Part shown: positions 58,025-64,000 of the stretch, in pieces
How the letters are laid out: each line of letters opens with the position of its first letter
Numbering within the stretch: position 1 is the stretch's first letter
From: Mesobacillus sp. S13
GTDB taxonomy: Bacteria; Bacillota; Bacilli; Bacillales; Cytobacillaceae
Direction of reading: 5' to 3'
Assembly: GCF_020422885.1 (NCBI RefSeq)
Contig: NZ_CP084622.1
Location: forward strand, 3,491,001 to 3,555,000
DNA: 64,000 nt
Notes under the pieces: model-generated
What the model saw: only the letters and a program-made list of their open reading frames with translations
Databases searched by the model: none
What the model was told of the DNA's origin: nothing
Program-made: the position numbers and the translations under genes

Positions 58025-58516
58025 CTAATAGCCTTTTCGCTGCCTCTCATAATTTACTTCATTTTTCTTAATATATGCCTGCTCAATTTGATCCTCGTTC
58101 AAACCAAGCAGCTGGGCAAGCTTCAGATAACTTTGGAATAAATGGACGTAATCTTGTTTGCTGCGGCTGCCCCTGAATTTCTGTACGTACTCGTAAATAG
58201 CAAGGAACTGCTTGGTAGTGTCCTGCTCATCCAATTGGATTTGCGGGATTGTCTCCATTTCCTCAAAACCACACTCAATCCCCAAGGATAATATAAAATG
58301 CACTCCATCCACAAATTCCTCAAGGATGATGTTCTTTTCGGAGGCAGGCTTCACACTCCAAAACTTGAAACATCTCGTCTCGTTCGCAAGTTCGCCAATT
58401 TCAACAAGCAGCGCGAGGACCTTTCTGTCAAAAAGATCTTCCTGCTCTAAATTATGCTGGGATTCAATATGGCCATCCAGCGCTTTTTGCATTTCAAAAA
58501 GTGTTTGTGTATTCAT
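58025..58516 (-). CDS. All-alpha dUTP diphosphatase (dUTPase-2 family)
   Basis: MazG-related all-alpha NTP pyrophosphatase of 163 residues that likely hydrolyses dUTP. The metal site is visible as LLVEIGELANETRCFKFW (two glutamates) and EEFVDGVHFILSLGIE (glutamate and aspartate). ATG start. It lies between the M42 peptidase and a 52-bp tandem array and is separated from ysdB by that array. Confidence 0.9.
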   Translation of the reverse strand: MNTQTLFEMQKALDGHIESQHNLEQEDLFDRKVLALLVEIGELANETRCFKFWSVKPASEKNIILEEFVDGVHFILSLGIECGFEEMETIPQIQLDEQDTTKQFLAIYEYVQKFRGSRSKQDYVHLFQSYLKLAQLLGLNEDQIEQAYIKKNEVNYERQRKGY

Positions 58517-58597
58517 TGTTCAGCTCCATTTAGTCATTTTAGCATTTAAAAGAGTTCTGCCTCTGGATTAAGACAGGTATAGCATGTTTCTTTCCAC

Positions 58598-59065
58598 ACC
58601 TGTCATGATTACGAGGTTTTCTTGACAGCTTTTCCTTGTTTCCCTTCAAACCTGTCACGATTACGAGGTTTTCTTGACAGCTTTTCCTTGTTTCCCTTCA
58701 AACCTGTCACGATTACGAGGTTTTCTTGACAACTTTGCCTGGTTTCCCTTCAAACCTGTCACAATTCCGCGGGTTTCTTGACAGCTTTTCCTTGTTTCCC
58801 TTCAAACCTGTCACGATTACGAGGTTTTCTTGACAACTTTGACTGGTTTCCCTTCAAACCTGTCACAATTCCGCGGGTTTCTTGACAGCTTTTCCTTGTT
58901 TCTTTCCAAAGCTGTCACGATTACGAGGTTTTCTTGACAGCTTTGCCTTGTTTCTCTTCAAACCTGTCAAGATTACGAGGTTTTCTTGACAGCTTTTCCT
59001 TGTTTCCACCTATACCTGTTCGAGCTCGAGCTTACTTACGACAGCTTCTCATTGTTTCCCCTTTA
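58598..59065. repeat. 52-bp tandem array, nine units
   Basis: Units begin (A)CCTGTCA at 58598, 58650, 58702, 58754, 58806, 58858, 58910, 58962 and, degenerate, 59014; the period is exactly 52 bp. Each unit has inverted CTGTCA/TGACAG arms about 17 nt apart. Two variants alternate in units 3-6, giving a 104-bp higher-order repeat. The period is not a multiple of 3 and no reading frame is kept. It fills the dUTPase-ysdB gap together with the ysdB promoter. Confidence 0.95.
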
Positions 59066-59133
59066 AAATGGATCTAACCTCTACCCGCAATCATCCTCCG
59101 CATAAAAAAAGTATAAAACAATTATAAAATTGT

Positions 59134-59159
59134 TGAAACTATTTGCAATCTCATCCGTA
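59134..59159 (+). promoter_or_regulatory. Sigma-W promoter of ysdB
   Basis: TGAAAC (59134-59139) and CGTA (59156-59159) with a 16-bp spacer, the classic sigma-W pattern, 32 bp before the ysdB ATG. B. subtilis ysdB is a sigma-W gene. Confidence 0.9.
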
Positions 59160-59190
59160 AATAAGGAAAGTTCGCATTGGAGGGGCAGTC

Positions 59191-59592
59191 ATGATCCTGC
59201 TTTTACGTATTATTATCTTGCTTTTATTTATTTTTCTCATATACAGCGCCGTGAAATATTTATTCCATCCGAAAAGAAAGTTGGAGCTTGCTCATGAGCA
59301 GAAGCGCTATTTCTTATTGGATGATCCAGACAATGTCCGGAAGAATTTCTTATTAACATATAAGGGTGTTTTATTTGAAGGCGAAAAGTACTTAGGCACA
59401 ACTCCGTCTGCTTTTGAGGTTGTTTCGATTTTCATTTGGCCTAAAAAGACGTCTGCTTTGAAGGGGCTTGTCCTCGAAGATTTTCAATTCATTGAACGGA
59501 AAATCCGTGAGAGCTACCCGGTCGCCAAAATCGACTGGAAAAGCCCGATCAAGGAGTTCATGGCAAATCATGACGAGGATCAGGAATTATAG
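59191..59592 (+). CDS. ysdB: Sigma-W regulon protein YsdB
   Basis: 133 residues, one N-terminal membrane helix (residues 2-22) and a basic cytoplasmic domain (LLDDPDNVRKNFLLTYKGVL, ... VSIFIWPKKTS). Needed in B. subtilis for resistance to some antimicrobial compounds; mechanism unknown. ATG with GGAGGGG upstream and a sigma-W promoter. Plus strand, ended by a clean terminator. Confidence 0.93.
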   Translation: MILLLRIIILLLFIFLIYSAVKYLFHPKRKLELAHEQKRYFLLDDPDNVRKNFLLTYKGVLFEGEKYLGTTPSAFEVVSIFIWPKKTSALKGLVLEDFQFIERKIRESYPVAKIDWKSPIKEFMANHDEDQEL

Positions 59593-59597
59593 AATAA

Positions 59598-59628
59598 AAG
59601 CGTCCGATCGATACCGGACGCTTTTTCT
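59598..59628 (+). terminator. Terminator of ysdB
   Basis: Stem AGCGTCCG/CGGACGCT followed by TTTTTCTT on the plus strand. Confidence 0.88.
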
Positions 59629-59651
59629 TATGTCTTCAAACTCATATAATT

Positions 59652-60224
59652 CTATGGTCTACTTTCAAAAAACTCACGCCACTTAATGAATGTTATTTTC
59701 TCTCGCAACAAATACGCTAACAGCATAAAGACACTCATCAAAATGAGACCTGTTATTGTGTCGAATTCTCCGATATATTCCCCGAATATTGTATAAAAAA
59801 TAACGAACGGAATATTCGCAAGGAAGGAAGCAAACATAAAGTCTTTGAAACTACTTTTTCGCTCATAAAGGCAGAAGCTTAGCAACTGATAGTGAATCAC
59901 CGGCACGAGCCTCAAAAGTGCAACCTGAGCAACGGTTAAATCCCTGAAGCGGCCTACCAGCCTTTTCTTCAGCCTGCCCAGCTTATTCATCATCTCAGGA
60001 ATCTGTCTCACTAAAAGGTAAAACAATATACTTGCTCCCGACAAGCCAAGCAGTGAATAAACGATACCGGGCACCACTCCAAATATCAATCCTCCCGCAA
60101 TACAGACGACTGCAGGCGGCACGAACACAAATTGGCGGAAAACATGAAACAAGATGAATATAACCGGCGCATACCAGCCACCAGCTTCGATCACGACCAG
60201 AAGCATCGACCACGCATCATCCAT
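59652..60224 (-). CDS. TVP38/TMEM64 (DedA-like, VTT domain) membrane protein
   Basis: 190 residues with about five hydrophobic helices and the VTT signature region FVPPAVVCIAGGLIFGVVPG. The helix that follows, YSLLGLSGASILFYLLVRQI, and RLVPVIHYQLLSF are typical of TVP38 proteins, which are related to phospholipid scramblases and DedA proteins. Substrate unknown. The ATG at 60224 follows AGGTGATAAGA. It lies between ysdB and ysdA. Confidence 0.88.
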   Translation of the reverse strand: MDDAWSMLLVVIEAGGWYAPVIFILFHVFRQFVFVPPAVVCIAGGLIFGVVPGIVYSLLGLSGASILFYLLVRQIPEMMNKLGRLKKRLVGRFRDLTVAQVALLRLVPVIHYQLLSFCLYERKSSFKDFMFASFLANIPFVIFYTIFGEYIGEFDTITGLILMSVFMLLAYLLREKITFIKWREFFESRP

Positions 60225-60281
60225 TCTTATCACCTGCCCGCGAGTCTCTGATGCTACTAGCATATAAAATCAACCAAGCTG

Positions 60282-60557
60282 TTATGCCAAAAGCTTAAAT
60301 ATATATGTAAATAGACCAATCTCAATAATAGCCAGAATCGGCAGTCCATATTTGAACTGAGCATGCTTCGTCTTATGCCTGTAATGCTTCATCCCTGCCG
60401 CTGCACCGATTGCCCCTCCAAGAAAAGCAATATTCCATAATGTTTTCTCGCTTATTCGATAATGATTGTTCCTTGCACGCTTTTTATCCATTCCCATGAT
60501 GAAAAAGCCCGCAAGATTCATGATGATGATCAAAACTGCTAAAATTGACAATTCCAC
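60282..60557 (-). CDS. ysdA: DUF1294 membrane protein, YsdA-like
   Basis: 91 residues with three hydrophobic helices; DUF1294 family of unknown function. MGMDKKRARNNHYRISEKTLW and GGAIGAAAGMKHYRHKTKH are the conserved cytoplasmic loops. The start is a GTG. Its position near rplT matches B. subtilis ysdA. Confidence 0.88.
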   Translation of the reverse strand: MELSILAVLIIIMNLAGFFIMGMDKKRARNNHYRISEKTLWNIAFLGGAIGAAAGMKHYRHKTKHAQFKYGLPILAIIEIGLFTYIFKLLA

Positions 60558-60710
60558 TTCTCCACGTCCCCTTCAAGTTCCTATGAACCCATTATATCTA
60601 AAAAAAGGCTGTTCTGGCTCTGGCTTTTGTATTCAAACAATTACTTCTGCTCTGGAAGCATGACGATGATGTTCCTTAAATTTCAAATACCCTTTCGTTC
60701 AAAGGCTACA

Positions 60711-60747
60711 CAAAAATAAAAAACCACTCTCAGCTAGAGAGTGGTTT
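60711..60747 (-). terminator. Terminator of infC-rpmI-rplT
   Basis: A 10-bp stem AAACCACTCT/AGAGTGGTTT followed by TTTATTTTTG on the minus strand. Confidence 0.9.
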
Positions 60748-60753
60748 GCTTGA

Positions 60754-61113
60754 TTACTTGTTGAATTGTTGCTTTGCTGTTTCAGCCAATTGAGCGAATG
60801 CTGCTGCATCGCTTACTGCTAGTTCAGCAAGCATCTTGCGGTTTACTTCGATACCTGCAAGCTTAAGGCCGTGCATCATACGGCTGTAAGAAAGACCGTT
60901 CATGCGAGCTGCTGCGTTGATACGAGCAATCCAAAGTTTGCGGAAGTCGCGCTTCTTCTGGCGACGGTCGCGGAATGCATACATTAGGGACTTCATAACC
61001 TGCTGGTTAGCAACTTTGTATAATGTATGTTTTGAACCGAAATAACCTTTTGCTAATTTGATGACTTTTTTACGACGCTTGCGCGTAACTGTACCGCCTT
61101 TTACACGTGGCAT
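60754..61113 (-). CDS. rplT: 50S ribosomal protein L20
   Basis: 119 residues. The N-terminus [20 protein letters not shown] and the RNA-binding [18 protein letters not shown] are diagnostic. Assembles early on 23S rRNA and represses its own operon by binding the leader. ATG with AGGAGGG upstream; 37 bp after rpmI. Confidence 0.99.
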   Translation of the reverse strand: MPRVKGGTVTRKRRKKVIKLAKGYFGSKHTLYKVANQQVMKSLMYAFRDRRQKKRDFRKLWIARINAAARMNGLSYSRMMHGLKLAGIEVNRKMLAELAVSDAAAFAQLAETAKQQFNK

Positions 61114-61150
61114 GTAATTTCCCTCCTATATAAATCGAGATTCCTCGAGT

Positions 61151-61351
61151 TTACTTAATGTTGTCAAGCATGTGACGAATACGTTTGAAATCGCCTTTTG
61201 AAACGATTGCAGATTTGCGAAGCTTACGCTTAGCTTTTGTAGACTTGTTAGCGAATAAGTGGCTAGTGTAAGCGTGTGAACGCTTAAGCTTGCCAGTTCC
61301 AGTTTTCTTGAAACGCTTGGCAGTGCCGCGGTGTGTTTTCATTTTTGGCAT
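61151..61351 (-). CDS. rpmI: 50S ribosomal protein L35
   Basis: 66 residues, basic, with [20 protein letters not shown] at the N-terminus, which is the L35 signature. ATG with GAGGAGGAAG upstream. It lies between infC (16 bp) and rplT in the infC-rpmI-rplT operon under L20 control. Confidence 0.99.
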   Translation of the reverse strand: MPKMKTHRGTAKRFKKTGTGKLKRSHAYTSHLFANKSTKAKRKLRKSAIVSKGDFKRIRHMLDNIK

Positions 61352-61367
61352 AGGGACTTCCTCCTCG

Positions 61368-61886
61368 TTACTTTTCAGTTTTAGGTGCTAGTACCAAGAA
61401 CATGCTTCGGCCATCCATCTTTGGATGTGATTCGATTGTCGCTACCTCTTTGCAAGCTTCAGAGAAGCGATCAAGAACACGCTGACCGATTTCCTTGTGA
61501 GTGATAGCACGGCCTTTAAAACGGATTGATGCTTTAACTTTATCGCCTTTTTCCAGGAACTTGATAGCATTGCGCAACTTCGTGTTGAAGTCATGCTCAT
61601 CAATTGTCGGGCTAAGACGTACTTCTTTGGTTGTGATGATTTTTTGGTTCTTACGTGCTTCTTTTTCTTTCTTTTGCTGTTCGAACTTGAATTTTCCGTA
61701 GTCCATGATTCGGCCTACAGGAGGCTTCGCGTTCGGAGCAACAAGCACAAGATCAAGATTGACGCGCGCTGCGATCTCAAGAGCCTCAGCTTTGGATTTG
61801 ATTCCTAATTGCTCGCCGTTTTGATCGATCAGACGAATTTCGCGAGCACGAATTCCCTCGTTTAGTAACATCGCATCTTTGCTAAT
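61368..61886 (-). CDS. infC: Translation initiation factor IF-3
   Basis: Prevents subunit joining and proof-reads the start codon. About 172 residues. Motifs [40 protein letters not shown] and [13 protein letters not shown] are typical. The likely start is an ATT immediately before SKD, because GGAGG lies 9 nt upstream and Bacillus-group IF-3 begins SKD. The preceding codon is also ATT. An ATG five codons later would give a shorter protein. A rare AUU start allows IF-3 to regulate itself. Confidence 0.96.
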   Translation of the reverse strand: MSKDAMLLNEGIRAREIRLIDQNGEQLGIKSKAEALEIAARVNLDLVLVAPNAKPPVGRIMDYGKFKFEQQKKEKEARKNQKIITTKEVRLSPTIDEHDFNTKLRNAIKFLEKGDKVKASIRFKGRAITHKEIGQRVLDRFSEACKEVATIESHPKMDGRSMFLVLAPKTEK

Positions 61887-62004
61887 AATTAGCCACCTCC
61901 AGGGTTTTATCGAATACATTGTCAAGGAGAAGAAGTACATTGCAAGGACAAAGCCTTGCCTTGCTCACACAATGACATACGATATAGTCCAATTTTTATT
62001 TTGC

Positions 62005-62165
62005 AATAAAAAAAGTGCAGGCGACGACACCCACACTTACGGAAACAAAATAATTAGACGTTTACGTATTACCTGCCAACAGCTTAAAGGCGTCAGCCAG
62101 GTGAGAAGCGGGTGCTTCTTCTTTCCTAAAACTTGTATTCAGTTCACTCTTGCTAATATAGCATA
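62005..62165 (-). ncRNA. Ribosomal protein L20 leader of infC-rpmI-rplT
   Basis: On the minus strand the leader contains TTCTCACCTGGCTGACGCC, typical of the L20 leader. It ends in a terminator AAGTGTGGGT/GCCTGCACTT with eight T (62005-62040). L20 binding favours termination in B. subtilis. The infC coding start is a further 120 nt downstream. Confidence 0.85.
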
Positions 62166-62338
62166 AAGAAATTGATGTGTCAAACGAATCACTTTCGTTA
62201 ACTGCAACAAAAAGTATTTTATCAGATAGAAATACATGCTGCAATACTTTTTTTCAGGCATAATTAAATTTATCCGTAAAAAGTATGTCGCGGAATCATA
62301 CTATTTGATTGTTTGTCACTGCCTAATGGCTTGTTTCT

Positions 62339-62347
62339 TGCTATAAT
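62339..62347 (+). promoter_or_regulatory. Extended -10 promoter of the zinc-ribbon protein gene
   Basis: TGCTATAAT on the plus strand, 36 bp before the ATG at 62383; no good -35. Confidence 0.5.
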
Positions 62348-62382
62348 TATTGGTAGAAATAGACAAGAAAGCTGGTGTTCAA

Positions 62383-62586
62383 ATGTTGATCGCGATTATC
62401 ATCACTGGTGTGGTCACTGGACTGCTCGCAGGTACTGCATTGAAATTTTTTAGGACTGGCTATGGTTTTTCCAATGATATTGACAATACGCCCGTTAACA
62501 TAAAATCCTGCCGGAATTGCGGTGAAAGGATCCAGCGCAGCTATACAAAAAATTTATGTCCAACCTGTTCCAAACCTATTGAATAA
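62383..62586 (+). CDS. Small membrane-anchored zinc-ribbon protein
   Basis: 67 residues from the ATG at 62383. One hydrophobic helix (LIAIIITGVVTGLLAGTAL) precedes a short linker and a double CxxC motif (CRNCGERIQRSYTKNLCPTC), a likely zinc ribbon facing the cytoplasm. Function unknown. An upstream TTG frame start is excluded by the promoter position. Ribosome site is weak. Plus strand, divergent from infC and followed by a terminator shared with thrS. Confidence 0.65.
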   Translation: MLIAIIITGVVTGLLAGTALKFFRTGYGFSNDIDNTPVNIKSCRNCGERIQRSYTKNLCPTCSKPIE

Positions 62587-62593
62587 TTCCATA

Positions 62594-62629
62594 AAAATAA
62601 GAGGAGCCATCTGGCCACTCTTATTTTAT
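62594..62629. terminator. Terminator shared by the zinc-ribbon gene and thrS
   Basis: Stem AAAATAAGAG/CTCTTATTTT with T-runs on both strands. Confidence 0.8.
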
Positions 62630-62633
62630 ATCC

Positions 62634-62671
62634 GGCTTAAGCGCCCAACTCTCGAATCGCTTCCGCTTTTC
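62634..62671 (-). repeat. Minimal fragment of the R1 repeat family (copy e)
   Basis: About 37 bp, starting 1 nt after the thrS TAG stop with GAAAAGCGGAAGCG and ending in CGAGAGTTGGGCGCTTAAG. It resembles the two ends of R1 joined without the central hairpin. Confidence 0.65.
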
Positions 62672-64000
62672 CTATTTCTTCGCTTCCTTCCTGAATGACT
62701 CCAGGAATTCATCAAAGGCGATTGTTTCGGATTTCTGTTCGCCGTATTTACGGACGTTGACTGCTTTGTCAGCAACTTCATTGTCGCCGACAACGAGCAT
62801 GTAAGGGACTTTCTGCATTTGTGCTTCGCGGATCTTATAGCCGATTTTTTCGTCACGGCCATCGATTTCAACGCGGAAGCCTTCTGCTTTAAGCTTCTCT
62901 TTGATTTCTTTTGCATAGTCATAGTGGACTGCAGGTGAAACCGGGATGATTTGTGCCTGAACAGGAGCCAGCCAAGTCGGGAACGCCCCTTTGTATTCTT
63001 CGATCAGGAAGGCTACAAAACGTTCCATTGTCGAAACAACACCACGGTGGATGACGACAGGACGATGGTGCTTGCCATCTTCACCGATATAAGTCAGGTC
63101 AAAGCGTTCAGGAAGCAAGAAGTCCAGCTGGACAGTTGACAGAGTCTCCTCTTTGCCAAGTGCAGTCTTGACCTGGACATCAAGCTTCGGTCCGTAGAAT
63201 GCCGCTTCGCCTTCAGCTTCAAAGTAATCAAGCCCCATTTCATCCATCGCTTCCTTCAGCATGGCTTGAGCCTTTTCCCACATCTGGTCATCATCGAAGT
63301 ATTTCTCTTTGTCTTCAGGATCACGATAAGACAGACGGAACGAATAATCATTCATGTCAAAATCCTTGTAGACTTCAAGTACAAGCTCGACAACGCGTTT
63401 GAACTCTTCCTTGATCTGGTCAGGGCGGACAAAGAGGTGAGCATCGTTCAGAGTCATGCCACGTACACGCTGCAATCCAGCCAGTGCGCCGGACATTTCA
63501 TAGCGGTGCATTGTTCCCAGCTCGGCAATCCTGATCGGAAGCTCCCTATAGCTGTGAATGCTGTTTTTGTACACCATCATATGGTGCGGACAGTTCATAG
63601 GTCTTAGAACCAGCTGTTCATTTTCCATTTCCATGACCGGGAACATGTTTTCCTGATAGTGATCCCAGTGGCCGGAAGTTTTATAAAGCTCGACACTTCC
63701 CATTACCGGAGTGTAAACATGATCATAACCTAGACTTACTTCTTTATCGACGATATATCGTTCGATGATGCGGCGGATTGTCGCACCTTTTGGAAGCCAA
63801 AGCGGAAGACCCTGACCGACTTTTTGAGAGTTAGTGAATAAGTTAAGTTCTTTTCCAAGCTTGCGGTGGTCGCGTTCCTTCGCTTCTTCCAGCAGCCTTA
63901 AGTGCTCTTTCAAGTCTTCTTTCTTGAAGAAAGCAGTACCGTAGATACGCTGCAGCATCTTGTTATCACTGTCGCCTCGCCAGTATGCTCCGGCAATGCT
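62672..64000 (-). CDS. thrS: Threonyl-tRNA synthetase, C-terminal part (start outside window)
   Basis: Class II synthetase that charges tRNA-Thr. 442 residues are present, running from [20 protein letters not shown] in the editing/catalytic junction to the end. Zinc and active-site motifs [20 protein letters not shown], motif 2 ([19 protein letters not shown]) and motif 3 ([14 protein letters not shown]) are visible, then the anticodon-binding domain. The N-terminal TGS and editing domains lie beyond the window edge. A TAG stop leads directly into an R1 fragment. Confidence 0.98.
   Translation of the reverse strand, partial: SIAGAYWRGDSDNKMLQRIYGTAFFKKEDLKEHLRLLEEAKERDHRKLGKELNLFTNSQKVGQGLPLWLPKGATIRRIIERYIVDKEVSLGYDHVYTPVMGSVELYKTSGHWDHYQENMFPVMEMENEQLVLRPMNCPHHMMVYKNSIHSYRELPIRIAELGTMHRYEMSGALAGLQRVRGMTLNDAHLFVRPDQIKEEFKRVVELVLEVYKDFDMNDYSFRLSYRDPEDKEKYFDDDQMWEKAQAMLKEAMDEMGLDYFEAEGEAAFYGPKLDVQVKTALGKEETLSTVQLDFLLPERFDLTYIGEDGKHHRPVVIHRGVVSTMERFVAFLIEEYKGAFPTWLAPVQAQIIPVSPAVHYDYAKEIKEKLKAEGFRVEIDGRDEKIGYKIREAQMQKVPYMLVVGDNEVADKAVNVRKYGEQKSETIAFDEFLESFRKEAKK

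Noticed and set aside
58598..59065. CRISPR array
   Set aside because: The units are contiguous 52-bp repeats without unique spacers, and no cas gene is present.

Overview
This is a stretch of chromosome from a spore-forming member of the Bacillaceae. It carries gerM, gerE and sspI. The order clpX-tig-ysoA-leuDCBA-ilvCHB ... rph-gerM-racE-gerE-sdhBAC-lysC-uvrC ... trxA-etfAB-fadB-fadR-lcfA-mutS2-polX-zapA-rnhC-pheTS-sspI ... rplT-rpmI-infC-thrS follows the Bacillus subtilis clpX-to-thrS backbone, read here on the minus strand. Repeat content and several insertions differ from B. subtilis and suggest a Mesobacillus/Cytobacillus-like relative; the species cannot be fixed from this window. There is no prophage, IS element, rRNA or CRISPR array.

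Layout. 0-3.8 kb: the start of clpX (cut by the window edge), tig and ysoA. 3.8-13.5 kb: branched-chain amino acid synthesis, ilvB-ilvH-ilvC-leuA-leuB-leuC-leuD behind a leucine (CUC) T-box, with ilvE just upstream; a 21-bp repeat array and a strong hairpin separate leuC from leuD. 13.9-20.8 kb: tRNA-Arg, rph-rdgB-ysnB, gerM, ysmB-racE, gerE (sigma-K-type promoter), ysmA (FadR-type box) and an orphan class D sortase. 20.9-27.3 kb: sdhCAB, yslB, and lysC with a lysine riboswitch. 27.4-38.0 kb: uvrC, then a block that breaks the expected order before trxA. That block is a GT-C glycosyltransferase, a Fur-controlled FTR1/EfeU iron permease pair, a four-gene envelope-glycan operon (epimerase, flippase-like protein, membrane phosphodiesterase, GT2), and a Fur-controlled lipoprotein. 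38.2-44.1 kb: trxA and the fatty-acid degradation genes lcfA and fadR-fadB-etfB-etfA, with a FadR box. 44.5-55.6 kb: yshE, mutS2, polX, cvpA-like yshB, zapA, divergent rnhC, and pheS-pheT behind a phenylalanine (UUC) T-box. 55.6-64 kb: ysgA, sspI, an M42 aminopeptidase, a dUTPase, a 52-bp tandem array, ysdB (sigma-W promoter), a TVP38-family protein, ysdA, infC-rpmI-rplT behind an L20 leader, a small zinc-ribbon protein, and the 3' part of thrS.

The genes are mostly ordinary. The unusual material is between them: (1) a stem-loop repeat family with five copies, three starting 1-7 nt after a stop codon and two carrying the same structured insertion; (2) a 185-bp element in two copies of equal length; (3) a 52-bp x 9 array and a 21-bp x 5 array, with periods close to 5 and 2 helical turns; (4) a looser hairpin run near 25.5 kb. 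The most interesting gene set is the 29-38 kb block, where Fur-controlled iron uptake genes lacking EfeO/EfeB partners flank a polyprenyl/glycolipid-type envelope modification operon.

Regulation readable in the sequence: T-boxes (ilvB, pheS), lysine riboswitch (lysC), L20 leader (infC), Fur boxes (two promoters), FadR boxes (fadR, ysmA), CodY-like boxes (lcfA, ilvE), and sigma-W and sigma-K type promoters. Intrinsic terminators close most units. Non-ATG starts are common (clpX, leuC, leuA, ilvE, racE, gerE, fadB, mutS2, infC and others), and were chosen from the ribosome binding site.
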